From NCBI RefSeq assembly GCF_000720475.1, contig NZ_JOAP01000059.1, positions 1 through 44,770 of the forward strand: a stretch of DNA of 44,770 bases. The letters run 5' to 3'. The notes beneath the pieces were generated by a model. The model was not told the origin of the DNA and searched no databases. It was given only the letters and a program-made list of their open reading frames with translations. Source of the stretch: Streptomyces aureocirculatus. GTDB lineage: Bacteria > Actinomycetota > Actinomycetes > Streptomycetales > Streptomycetaceae. Every line of letters starts with the position of its first letter. Within the stretch, counting starts at the first letter, position 1. Made by a program: the position numbers and the translations under genes. Positions 24,251-33,626 of this stretch are shown piece after piece.

Positions 24251-25690
24251 CTACGCCGGGACCTCGGAGCGGTCCCCGCCCCACAGCGTGTGGAACGCGC
24301 CGTCGCGGTCGGTGCGCCGGTAGGTGTGCGCGCCGAAGTAGTCGCGCTGACCCTGCGTGAGCGCGGCGGGCAGCCGGTCCGCGCGCAGCGCGTCGTAGTA
24401 CGCGAGGGCCGCGGCGAAGCCCGGCGCGGGCACGCCCTGGCGGGTCGCGGCGACGAGCACGGCACGCCAGTCGTCCTGTGCCTCGCCGATCTCCCGCGCG
24501 AAGCCCTCGTCGGCGAGCAGGCTCGGCAGGTCGGACCGCGTGTCGTAGGCGGCCCGGATGCGGTCGAGGAACGCGGCCCTGATGATGCAGCCGCCGCGCC
24601 AGATCGAGGCCACCGCGCCCAGGTCGATGTTCCAGGCGTACTCCTCGCTGCCCGCCGCGATCTCGTGGAAGCCCTGCGTGTACGACACGATCTTCGAGGC
24701 GTACAGGGCCTGCTCGACCTGGTCGGCGAACGCCGCCGCGTCCTTCTTGCCGAGCGGCTCCGCCTTCGGGCCCACCAAGTCGCGTGACGCGTCACGCAGC
24801 TCCCGGTGGCCGGAGAGCGAGCGGGCGAACACCGCCTCCGCGATGCCGGAGACGGGCACGCCGAGATCGAGGGCGATCTGCACGGTCCAGCGTCCGGTGC
24901 CCTTCTGCTCGGCCTGGTCCCGCACGACGTCCACGAACGGCTCACCGGTCGCGGAGTCGACGTGGGCGAGCACCTCGGCCGTGATCTCGATCAGATAGGA
25001 GTCGAGACGCCCGGTGTTCCAGGTGCGGAAGATGTCCGCGATCTCGGTGGGGGAGTAGCCTGCGACCTCGCGCAGAAGCTGATAGGCCTCGGCGATCAAC
25101 TGCATGTCGGCGTACTCGATGCCGTTGTGCACCATCTTCACGAAGTGGCCCGCGCCGTCCGGGCCGATGTGCGCCGTACAGGGGCTGCCGTCCGCGGCCT
25201 TCGCGGAGATCTTCTCCAGCATCGGACCGAGCGCCGCGTAGGACTCCTCGGAGCCGCCCGGCATGATGCTCGGGCCGTTCAGCGCGCCCTCCTCGCCGCC
25301 GGACACGCCCGTGCCGACGAAGTGGATGCCCCGCTCGCGCAGCGCTCGCTCGCGCCGCCGGGTGTCCGCGAAGTGCGCGTTGCCGCCGTCCACGATCATG
25401 TCGCCCGGCTCCAGGAGGGGCGCGAACTCCTCGATGACGGCGTCCGTGGGCTCGCCCGCCTTGACCATCACCACCAGGCGGCGCGGCCGCTCCAGGGCCG
25501 CGACGAATTCCTCGGCGCTCTCGGCGGCGACGAAATCGCCCTCCTGTCCGAATTCCTCCACCAGCGCGCGGGTCCGCGCCGCCGTGCGGTTGTGGACCGC
25601 GACCGTATAGCCGTTGCGGGCGAAATTGCGGGCGAGATTGCGCCCCATCACCGCGAGTCCCGTGACACCGATCTGCGCCGAAGCACTCAT
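24251..25690 (-). CDS. gnd: 6-phosphogluconate dehydrogenase, decarboxylating
   Basis: A 479-residue cytoplasmic enzyme of the oxidative pentose phosphate pathway: 6-phosphogluconate + NADP+ to ribulose-5-phosphate + CO2. N-terminal Rossmann motif GVTGLAVMGRNLARNFARNG; substrate and catalytic segments GTGVSGGEEGALNGPS and HFVKMVHNGIEYADMQ (catalytic Lys and Asn); C-terminal SGxRDYFGAHTYRR-like end (QRDYFGAHTYRR), the hallmark of the long dimeric Gnd class. The ATG at 25690 has AGGAG eight bases upstream. The length matches the 6PGD standard. No zwf or opcA is adjacent, so this may be one of several gnd copies. Confidence 0.95.
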   Translation of the reverse strand: MSASAQIGVTGLAVMGRNLARNFARNGYTVAVHNRTAARTRALVEEFGQEGDFVAAESAEEFVAALERPRRLVVMVKAGEPTDAVIEEFAPLLEPGDMIVDGGNAHFADTRRRERALRERGIHFVGTGVSGGEEGALNGPSIMPGGSEESYAALGPMLEKISAKAADGSPCTAHIGPDGAGHFVKMVHNGIEYADMQLIAEAYQLLREVAGYSPTEIADIFRTWNTGRLDSYLIEITAEVLAHVDSATGEPFVDVVRDQAEQKGTGRWTVQIALDLGVPVSGIAEAVFARSLSGHRELRDASRDLVGPKAEPLGKKDAAAFADQVEQALYASKIVSYTQGFHEIAAGSEEYAWNIDLGAVASIWRGGCIIRAAFLDRIRAAYDTRSDLPSLLADEGFAREIGEAQDDWRAVLVAATRQGVPAPGFAAALAYYDALRADRLPAALTQGQRDYFGAHTYRRTDRDGAFHTLWGGDRSEVPA

Positions 25691-25811
25691 GCTGCCGCTC
25701 CTGAGTTCCTGGGTAATCCGATCCGAGGTAACGCGTCTGTGCGCCAGTATCATCCTGCGGCGTGGCGTGACATCCCGACACCGCGTCCGATGTCAGGAGC
25801 CGTCCGCGCCC

Positions 25812-26085
25812 CATTTCGAGCTGCCTCTCGACGAACTCCGCCGCCACCGTCCGCAATTCCCCGAGCCGGACGACTTCGTCGCGTTCTGGGAACACACGGG
25901 GGCAGGGCTTTCCGGCGGCACTGGAGGACGGGACATGTCCGCCGTCGACCGTTTTCGTCGCCTTCCATGCCTGTGCGGGGGCGAAACGGTCGATGGAGGT
26001 GTACTCCTTCAACGGCCACGAGGGCGGTGGCCCATTTCAGCGGGATGTCCAACTGCGGTGGCTCAAGCGGCATTTGTGTGACTGA
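25812..26085 (+). pseudogene. Acetylxylan esterase (AXE1/cephalosporin-C deacetylase) relic with internal deletion
   Basis: Two pieces of one family lie in order. The first, in frame 0 from 25812, reads FELPLDELRRHRPQFPEPDD then FVAFWEHT, the N-terminal cap of AXE1 enzymes (usually LPLxELxxYxP...EPxDFxAFW). The second, in frame 1 to the TGA at 26083-26085, reads TCPPSTVFVAFHACAG and MEVYSFNGHEGGGPFQ, the C-terminal segment with the catalytic His of N-x-x-H-E-G-G. About 230 central residues, including the nucleophile Ser, are missing, and the frames do not match across the junction near 25900-25920. There is no clear start codon. Non-functional. Confidence 0.8.
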
Positions 26086-26127
26086 ACGGCCGATGACGAG
26101 TTCAACGCCCCCGCCCGGGCCCTGCTC

Positions 26128-26157
26128 TTGTCACACCCATGGCCGACCGGCTAGCTT
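26128..26157 (+). promoter_or_regulatory. HrdB-like promoter of the Rpf/LysM/M23 gene
   Basis: -35 TTGTCA (26128-26133), an 18-bp spacer and -10 TAGCTT (26152-26157). The start would be about 65 bases before the ATG. A perfect 14-bp palindrome CGTCGAATTCGACG (26186-26199) lies in the leader, with a further TTCGACG copy just after it. Confidence 0.55.
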
Positions 26158-26185
26158 GCGGCCTTGTCCTGTGGCTGACGTGTGA

Positions 26186-27598
<1,413 letters not shown>

Positions 27599-27608
27599 CG
27601 TACGTGAC

Positions 27609-27646
27609 AGATGCGCATCTGATGTACGCGATGTACGCGATGTACG
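27609..27646. repeat. Palindrome and short repeats after the Rpf-like gene
   Basis: AGATGCGCATCT (27609-27620) is a perfect palindrome and echoes the gene's last codons (TGCGCATCTGA). It is followed by three GATGTACGC repeats just before the terminator. Confidence 0.6.
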
Positions 27647-27649
27647 CGG

Positions 27650-27679
27650 GAACGCCCCGCGCCGGGGCGCGGGGCGTTC
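27650..27679 (+). terminator. Terminator of the Rpf-like gene
   Basis: Perfect 14-bp arms GAACGCCCCGCGCC and GGCGCGGGGCGTTC around a two-base centre. It can also serve the convergent DMT gene, whose stop is 36 bases further on. Confidence 0.85.
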
Positions 27680-27715
27680 GTCGGGAGCGGGGCGTGCCGA
27701 GGAGCTGGGCGCGCT

Positions 27716-28963
27716 TCAGGACACGCTGTGCTCGGGCGTCGGCCGCGGCAGGGGCATGCGCGTGAACGCCATCGGCTGCAACGGCAGCGCGGTCAGGACA
27801 TCGGCGACCAAGGCGTCCGGCACGGTCTCCGGCAGCGTTTCCGACGGGCCCGGGGCAGGGTCCGGGGCCGAGGCCTGTGGGGCGGTGGAGGCGTCCGGTG
27901 CGGACGGCTCGTTCGGCAGCGGGCTCGACGGTGGGCGGCGCCCGGTGTCGGCCGGTGACCGCTCGTCGTGCGAGGGGGCGCGCTGCTCCACGACCCGGCC
28001 CTCGTCGCCGGTGAGGAGGACGGCCGCCTCGCCGGTGCCCGACGGAGCCGCACGGTCGCGGGACCCGGCGCCCGCGGCCGCGACCTGCTCACCGGCACCG
28101 GAGGGCGCGGAGGGCGCGGCGCTCGCGTGCGCACCGCCGATGCGCTCCGTCGTCAGCAGGATGAGACCGCCCCCCGCGACGACACCGCAGGCCAGGGCGA
28201 GCGCGGTGCCCGACGTCCCGTAGCGGAAGGATTCTCCGAACAGGGTGAGTCCGACGGCGGCCGCTATCACCGGGTTCACGACGGTCACCGCCGAGAGCGG
28301 AGCCGTGAGGCCCGCGCCCTTGTACGAGGCCTGCGAGAGGAGCAGTCCGCTCACCGCGAGGACACCGATGACCGCGAGACTCGGCGCCTGCCGGGCCAGC
28401 GAACCCTGCATGTCCCAGTCCACGGCGACGGTCTTGGTGAACACCGAGGAGACGCCGAAGGCGATGCCCGCCGCGGTGGCGAGCAGCATGCTGCGCACCG
28501 CCGGGTGCCGGTGCACGGCGTGCGCGAGCAGCATCAGCGCGACGACGGCGCCGCCGGTGCCGAGCCCGAGCACGACGCGCTCGGTGTCGGCGAGCGACTG
28601 CGAGGCCGTGGCCTGCGTCAGGGACAGCATCCCGGCGAGGCCGACCGTCGCCATGATGGCGCCGCGCCAGGCGGTGGCCCCGGCCCGGCGGCGCACGAAC
28701 ATCGCGGCCATCGGCAGGGCGAACACGATCGTGAGGGCCCCGAGCGGCTGCACCAGGCTCAGCGGGCCGAAGGCGAGCGCCACCACGTGCAGGAGCCCGC
28801 CGAGGCCGTTGAGCGCCACCGCGACCCACCATGCGCTGCTGCGCAGCGGCGCGTACTGCTGCTCCGCCGCCCGCGCCGCCACCTGCTCCTGGATGATCGC
28901 CCCGCCGGCGTACGCCACGGCGGAGACCAGGGAGAGCACGATGGACAGCGCGAGGGCACTCAT
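27716..28963 (-). CDS. DMT/EamA-superfamily transporter with long acidic, proline-rich tail
   Basis: 415 residues. About nine to ten hydrophobic helices over residues 1-285 form the EamA/DMT fold (AYAGGAIIQEQVAARA, GPLSLVQPLGALTIVFALPMA, AGLTAPLSAVTVVNPVIAAA with the conserved late Pro helices). The final ~130 residues are a disordered Ala/Pro/Ser/Asp-rich cytoplasmic tail ending in ALPLQPMAFTRMPLP. Substrate unknown; streptomycete relatives are usually annotated only as DMT family or integral membrane protein. The ATG at 28963 has GGAG seven bases upstream. It is divergent from the 2Fe-2S gene, with 238 bases between them. Confidence 0.85.
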   Translation of the reverse strand: MSALALSIVLSLVSAVAYAGGAIIQEQVAARAAEQQYAPLRSSAWWVAVALNGLGGLLHVVALAFGPLSLVQPLGALTIVFALPMAAMFVRRRAGATAWRGAIMATVGLAGMLSLTQATASQSLADTERVVLGLGTGGAVVALMLLAHAVHRHPAVRSMLLATAAGIAFGVSSVFTKTVAVDWDMQGSLARQAPSLAVIGVLAVSGLLLSQASYKGAGLTAPLSAVTVVNPVIAAAVGLTLFGESFRYGTSGTALALACGVVAGGGLILLTTERIGGAHASAAPSAPSGAGEQVAAAGAGSRDRAAPSGTGEAAVLLTGDEGRVVEQRAPSHDERSPADTGRRPPSSPLPNEPSAPDASTAPQASAPDPAPGPSETLPETVPDALVADVLTALPLQPMAFTRMPLPRPTPEHSVS

Positions 28964-29118
28964 GAGGTGCTCCGCGGCGCGCGGCACGACCGGCGGGTGC
29001 GGTCGGCGGGGTCCCTGTGCACCCGGGGCGACGAGTGCGGCGAGCGGTCGGCTTCCATGTTCACCACGATGTCGCGCGGAGCGCGTTTCGTCGTCGTCCC
29101 TGAGCAGTCAATGTGTCC

Positions 29119-29134
29119 TACTCCCGATGGAGTA
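29119..29134. promoter_or_regulatory. Inverted repeat in the DMT / 2Fe-2S divergent region
   Basis: TACTCC-CGAT-GGAGTA, a perfect 6-bp inverted repeat, lies 67 bases before the ATG of the 2Fe-2S gene. It is a candidate operator; no partner regulator is adjacent. Nothing else was recognised in 28964-29201. Confidence 0.4.
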
Positions 29135-29201
29135 TGGCTGCGCACATGTCCTCCCCAGGTCTGGTTACGCACCGAAAACGCTCTCCTGCTGTACTTCTGC
29201 G

Positions 29202-29999
29202 ATGACTGCGCACACCTCTGCGATCGACTGGGACACCGTCGGGACCGTCGGCGGCTTCTTCACCGTCAGGACGGGGGAGCCTTCTGGTGACAACCATGTT
29301 CCGCTGGCTCTCGTGTATACGGCAAGGCCACCTGAAGTGGGGCCCGACCAGGGCTCCGCCGGGCTGCGACCTGGTCTCCACCAGGACTCAGGCGATCCGC
29401 TGTGTTTCCGTGTCGCGAAGGTCGCGGGACGCCTCGGCGCCCCCGAGGAACGCGTCGCCGCGTCCGTGGCGCAGCTCGGGCTCGCCGCCCGGCTGTGGTC
29501 CCTCGCGCTCGGCCCTGCCGCGCTGTACGGACGGGTGCCCGACCTCGACCCTGCCCTGCTGCGCTGGGACGCGGACGCCACCTCGCCCGAGGACCTGTGG
29601 CTCGCCGGAACCCGGACGTACCCGGCCGACGCCGCCCGCGTCCTCGCGGCGGTCCAGGACGCCCACCTCACCCCGCTCGCCGGGGCCCTGCGCGCCCGCT
29701 TCCGCGTCTCCCCGGCCCTGCTGCGCGGCAACGCGGGCTCGGCCCTCGCGGGCGCGGCGCGCGAGCTGCACGCCTGGGCGGCCCGCGAAGGCCGCCCCGA
29801 GGTGGGCGGGCGCGCCCTCGCCCTGGCCGCGGAACTCTTCGCGGACCCCGCCCTGAAGGCCACCGGCACCCTGGAGGGGACCGCGTTCCGGCGCCGAAGC
29901 TGCTGCCTCTACTACCGCTGCCCGGGCGGCGGCCTGTGCGGCGACTGCTGTTTCGACCGGCCGCCGCAGCGGTCTTCCCACGGGGCGGCGTCTGGGTGA
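29202..29999 (+). CDS. FhuF-like (2Fe-2S)-binding protein
   Basis: 265 residues. The C-terminus carries C234-C235-x10-C246-x2-C249 (SCCLYYRCPGGGLCGDC), the Cys pattern that holds the 2Fe-2S cluster in FhuF-type ferric siderophore reductases; the preceding ~200 residues are helical and Ala/Leu-rich, with ALYGRVPDLDPALLRWD as in actinobacterial relatives. It probably reduces ferric siderophores in the cytoplasm (inference; no siderophore genes nearby). Extra cysteines C240 and C250 flank the cluster. The start is uncertain: ATG 29202 has no good ribosome site, and ATG 29127 in the same frame is the alternative. It ends 37 bases before glgA on the same strand. Confidence 0.8.
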   Translation: MTAHTSAIDWDTVGTVGGFFTVRTGEPSGDNHVPLALVYTARPPEVGPDQGSAGLRPGLHQDSGDPLCFRVAKVAGRLGAPEERVAASVAQLGLAARLWSLALGPAALYGRVPDLDPALLRWDADATSPEDLWLAGTRTYPADAARVLAAVQDAHLTPLAGALRARFRVSPALLRGNAGSALAGAARELHAWAAREGRPEVGGRALALAAELFADPALKATGTLEGTAFRRRSCCLYYRCPGGGLCGDCCFDRPPQRSSHGAASG

Positions 30000-30036
30000 C
30001 CATGAGGGAGCCGGCCGACGACGGGGGGCTCCGCTC

Positions 30037-31209
30037 GTGAAAGTGGGACTGCTCACCCGCGAGTTCCCGCCGGACGTCTACGGCGGCGCGGGCGTCCATG
30101 TCGAGTTCCTGGCGCGGGAGTTGCGCGCGCTCACCGACCTCGACGTGCACTGCTGGGGCGAAGGCGCGGGCGAGGGCGTGGTGCGCCACCACGCCTGGGC
30201 CGACCTCGACACCGCCAACGACGCGCTGCGCACCCTGTCCGTGGACCTGTCCATGGCGGCGGCGCTCGACGGCCGTGACCTCGTGCACTCCCACACCTGG
30301 TACGCCAACCTCGCGGGCCACGTCGGCAAGCTCCTGCACGGCATCCCGCACGTGCTGACCGCGCACTCCCTGGAGCCCCTGCGCCCCTGGAAGGCCGAAC
30401 AGCTCGGCGGCGGCTACGCCGTGTCCAGTTGGGCGGAGCGCACCGCCGTCGAGGCGGCCGACGCCGTGATCGCCGTCTCCCACGGCATGCGCGAGGACAT
30501 CCTGTCCTGCTACCCGGCCGTCGACCCGGCGAAGGTGCACGTCGTCCACAACGGCATCGACACCGACCTGTACCGGCCCGACCACGCCACCGACGCCCTG
30601 GCTCACCACGGCATCGACCCGAGCCGCCCCTACGTCCTGTTCGTCGGCCGCATCACCCGCCAGAAGGGCGTGTCCCACCTGCTGCGCGCGGCCCGCGCCC
30701 TGGACCCCGGCATCCAGCTCGTGCTGTGCGCGGGCGCCCCCGACACCCCGGAGATCGACCAGGAGTTCCGCACCCTGCACGAGGAGCTCGACCGGGCCAG
30801 GGGCGGCGTCATCTGGATCCCGCGCATGCTGCCGCGCCTGGAGGTCGTGCAACTCCTCACGCACGCCACGGTGTTCGTGTGCCCCTCGGTGTACGAACCG
30901 CTCGGCATCGTGAACCTGGAGGCGATGGCGTGCGGCACCGCCGTGGTCGCGTCCCGCGTCGGCGGCATCCCCGAAGTCGTCTCGGACGGCACGACGGGGC
31001 TGCTCGCCCCCTACGACGCGCTGCGGCCCGACCGCTTCGAGCACGACCTGGCCGTGCTCCTGAACCATCTGGCCGCGGAACCGCAGCGGGCGGCCGCGAT
31101 GGGCTCGGCCGGACGGCACCGGGCCGTGCGCCAGTTCGGCTGGGACACGGTGGCACGGCGCACCGTGGACGTGTACGAGGAAGTCATGGCGTTACGCAAG
31201 TCCGACTAG
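30037..31209 (+). CDS. glgA: Glycogen synthase / GlgM-type alpha-glucosyltransferase with a TTA codon
   Basis: A 390-residue GT4 glycosyltransferase of the actinobacterial glycogen synthase subfamily. It starts VGLLTREFPPDVYGGAGVHV (donor-binding loop) and has HSHTWYANLAGH, VAVSHGMREDIL-like sequence (IAVSHGMRED), VHNGIDTDLYRP, FVGRITRQKG and the E-x7-E motif EPLGIVNLEAMACG. In mycobacteria this type (GlgM) makes maltose-1-phosphate from ADP-glucose and glucose-1-phosphate to feed GlgE; the same chemistry is likely here. The GTG at 30037 follows a GGGGGG tract. It is co-directional with glgC 16 bases downstream, which supplies ADP-glucose. Odd: a TTA codon at 31192-31194, six codons from the end, suggests bldA dependence. 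Confidence 0.92.
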   Translation: MKVGLLTREFPPDVYGGAGVHVEFLARELRALTDLDVHCWGEGAGEGVVRHHAWADLDTANDALRTLSVDLSMAAALDGRDLVHSHTWYANLAGHVGKLLHGIPHVLTAHSLEPLRPWKAEQLGGGYAVSSWAERTAVEAADAVIAVSHGMREDILSCYPAVDPAKVHVVHNGIDTDLYRPDHATDALAHHGIDPSRPYVLFVGRITRQKGVSHLLRAARALDPGIQLVLCAGAPDTPEIDQEFRTLHEELDRARGGVIWIPRMLPRLEVVQLLTHATVFVCPSVYEPLGIVNLEAMACGTAVVASRVGGIPEVVSDGTTGLLAPYDALRPDRFEHDLAVLLNHLAAEPQRAAAMGSAGRHRAVRQFGWDTVARRTVDVYEEVMALRKSD

Positions 31210-31225
31210 CGGCTAAGGGGCGGCC

Positions 31226-32470
31226 ATGCGCGGTGGACCTTCGGTGCTCGGGATCGTGCTCGCGGGCGGGGAGGGGAAGCGGCTGATGCCGCTCACGGCC
31301 GACCGGGCGAAACCGGCGGTGACCTTCGGCGGCACCTACCGCCTCGTCGACTTCGTGCTCTCCAACCTCGTCAACGGCGACATCACGCGCATCTGCGTCC
31401 TGACGCAGTACAAGTCGCACTCCCTGGACCGGCACGTCTCCACCACCTGGCGGATGTCGAGCCTGCTCGGCAACTACGTCACCCCCGTCCCCGCCCAGCA
31501 GCGCCTCGGCCCCCGCTGGTACCTGGGCAGCGCCGACGCCATCCTGCAGTCCCTGAACCTCGTACACGACGAACAGCCGGACCACATCGCGGTGTTCGGC
31601 GCCGACCACGTCTACCGCATGGATCCGCGCCACATGCTGGCGCAGCACATCGAGTCCGGCGCGGGCGTCACCGTCGCCGGGATCAGGGTGCCGCGCGCGG
31701 ACGCCGGCCAGTTCGGGATCATCACGCCCGCCGGGGACGGCGCCCGGGTGCGGAGCTTCCTGGAGAAGCCGCAGGACCCGCCAGGCCTGCCCGGCTCCCC
31801 GCACCAGGTGTACGCCTCCATGGGCAACTACGTCTTCGCCACCAAAGTGCTCGTCGACGCCTTGCAGCGGGACGCGGAGGACCCCGACTCGGTGCACGAC
31901 ATGGGCGGTTCGATCCTGCCGTCCCTCACCGAGCGCGGCCTCGCGCAGGTCTACGACTTCGCCGACAACCACGTCCCCGGCGAGACCGCCGGCGACCACG
32001 GCTACTGGCGCGATGTCGGCACCCTCGACGCCTACTACGAGGCCCATATGGACCTGATCTCCGACCGGCCCGCCTTCAACCTCGACAACCGCCGCTGGCC
32101 CATCTACACCCACGCGGGGCAGTTGCCGCCCGCCAAGTTCTGCGCGGGCGGCATCGCGGGGGAGTCCGTCGTCAGCCCCGGCTGCGTGATCCGCGGGCAG
32201 GTCACCCGTTCCGTCCTGTCGCCCGGTGCGATCGTCGAGGAGGGCGCCGTCGTGCAGGGTTCGGTGCTGCACGACAACGTCCGTGTGGGCAGGGGAGCGG
32301 TGGTGCGCGGCGCGGTCCTCGACAAGAACGTCGACGTCCCGCCCGGCGCCACCATCGGCGTGAACCCGGAGCGGGACGAGGAGCTGTACACGGTGTCGAA
32401 GGGCGGCGTGATCGCCCTGGGCAAGGGCCAGCAGGTATCGGTGGACGGGACATCGCTCACGTACCCCTAG
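31226..32470 (+). CDS. glgC: Glucose-1-phosphate adenylyltransferase
   Basis: A 414-residue cytoplasmic enzyme: glucose-1-phosphate + ATP to ADP-glucose + PPi. N-terminal nucleotidyltransferase motif [19 protein letters not shown]; substrate motifs [10 protein letters not shown] and [22 protein letters not shown]; Glc1P-binding [22 protein letters not shown]-terminal left-handed beta-helix (hexapeptide-like repeats, [20 protein letters not shown]) is the allosteric/oligomerisation domain. AGGGGCGG precedes the ATG. It forms an operon with glgA, and together they commit carbon to glycogen or maltose-1-phosphate. The length is standard. Confidence 0.96.
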   Translation: MRGGPSVLGIVLAGGEGKRLMPLTADRAKPAVTFGGTYRLVDFVLSNLVNGDITRICVLTQYKSHSLDRHVSTTWRMSSLLGNYVTPVPAQQRLGPRWYLGSADAILQSLNLVHDEQPDHIAVFGADHVYRMDPRHMLAQHIESGAGVTVAGIRVPRADAGQFGIITPAGDGARVRSFLEKPQDPPGLPGSPHQVYASMGNYVFATKVLVDALQRDAEDPDSVHDMGGSILPSLTERGLAQVYDFADNHVPGETAGDHGYWRDVGTLDAYYEAHMDLISDRPAFNLDNRRWPIYTHAGQLPPAKFCAGGIAGESVVSPGCVIRGQVTRSVLSPGAIVEEGAVVQGSVLHDNVRVGRGAVVRGAVLDKNVDVPPGATIGVNPERDEELYTVSKGGVIALGKGQQVSVDGTSLTYP

Positions 32471-32504
32471 CGCCCGCCTCCGCGCGACTGGGAGCGCCCC
32501 GCCC

Positions 32505-32570
32505 CCTGCGGCTACAGGGCACGCCTCCTGCGGCTACAGGGCACGCCTCCTGCGCCTACAGGACCCGCCT
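32505..32570. repeat. Three-copy 22-bp tandem repeat between glgC and the sugar permease
   Basis: The units CCTGCGGCTACAGGGCACGC+CT at 32505-32526 and 32527-32548 are identical; the third, at 32549-32570, has three changes. The third unit contains the stop codon of the minus-strand permease gene (CTA at 32556-32558), so the array looks like a duplication of that gene's 3' end. Confidence 0.85.
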
Positions 32571-33626
32571 CCTGCGGCCCAGCCACGTCTGCGCCACGAC
32601 GACCACCGCCAGGAAGCCGCCGCTGACGACCTGCTGGTAGGCGGAGTCCAGGGAGCCGATCTGGTTGATGACGTTCTGGATGACCTTCAGGAGCAGTACG
32701 CCGAGGAGTGAGCCGCTGAGGAAGCCGAAGCCGCCGGACAGCAGGGTGCCGCCGATGACGACCGCGGAGATCGCCTCCAGTTCCATGCCGGAGCCGAGGA
32801 TCGTCACGCCCGACACCAGCCAGGCCGCGTTCAGGGCGCCCGCGAGGCCCGCGCACAGGCCCGACAGGGTGTAGACGGCCGTCTTCGTGCGGGCCACGGG
32901 GACACCCATCAGCGCCGCCGCGTCCTCGTTGCCGCCGACCGCGTACACGTACTGCCCGAAGCGGCTGCGGCGCAGCACCACCGCGCCCGCCACGAACAGA
33001 CCGACCGTGATCCACACCGGTGCGCCGACGCCGAGCACCTTGCCCTGCCCGAGCGTCGCGAAGAACGAGTCCTTGTCGACCAGATAGGTCCTGGAGCCCT
33101 CGTCGGTGGCGGCGAGGAGGATGCCGCGGGCGCCGAGCATCGCGGCGAGGGTCACGATGAACGGGGCGAGCCGGGAGCGGGAGATCAGCAGACCGTTGAC
33201 GAAGCCGATGAGCCCGCACACGGCGAGCGGCAGGAGCAGTGCGACGGTGCTTCCGTACTGCGACCCCCACGCGGCGAGGACCCCGCCGAGCGCGAACAGC
33301 GAGCCCACCGACAGGTCGATGCCACCGGTGACGATCACGAACGTCATGCCCAGGGCGACCACGGCGAGGAACGCCGAGGACACCGCCATGTTCTGCGTGT
33401 TGTCGGTCGTCATGAAGGTGTCGAAGCTCAGCCAGGCCGCGAGCACCGCCACCACCAGGGTCACCAGGGCGCCGTGCTGCTGGGCGAACGCGCTCAGGCG
33501 CTCCGACCGCGCGGGACCCGGCGGATCCGCGTCCATGGCACCGTCCACGGGCCGCACCGGGCTCCGTGGACTCCGCGGACTCCGCGGACTCCGCGGACTC
33601 GGTGACTTCTGTGTGCCGACCGTCAT
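32556..33626 (-). CDS. yjfF: Sugar ABC transporter permease, YjfF-like (second permease)
   Basis: A 356-residue RbsC/BPD_transp_2 family membrane protein with about 9-10 helices. TFVIVTGGIDLSVGSLFAL and AISAVVIGGTLLSGGFG are the two hallmark motifs of monosaccharide permeases. Fourth gene of an operon in the order binding protein, ATPase, permease, permease, the same order as ytfQ-ytfR-ytfT-yjfF. The ATG at 33626 overlaps the stop of the preceding permease (ATGA, four bases). The N-terminus carries a PRSPRSPRSPRS run encoded by four perfect 9-bp repeats (about 33567-33601), an unusual flexible basic stretch before TM1. The 3' end runs into a 22-bp repeat array. Confidence 0.88.
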   Translation of the reverse strand: MTVGTQKSPSPRSPRSPRSPRSPVRPVDGAMDADPPGPARSERLSAFAQQHGALVTLVVAVLAAWLSFDTFMTTDNTQNMAVSSAFLAVVALGMTFVIVTGGIDLSVGSLFALGGVLAAWGSQYGSTVALLLPLAVCGLIGFVNGLLISRSRLAPFIVTLAAMLGARGILLAATDEGSRTYLVDKDSFFATLGQGKVLGVGAPVWITVGLFVAGAVVLRRSRFGQYVYAVGGNEDAAALMGVPVARTKTAVYTLSGLCAGLAGALNAAWLVSGVTILGSGMELEAISAVVIGGTLLSGGFGFLSGSLLGVLLLKVIQNVINQIGSLDSAYQQVVSGGFLAVVVVAQTWLGRRRRVL

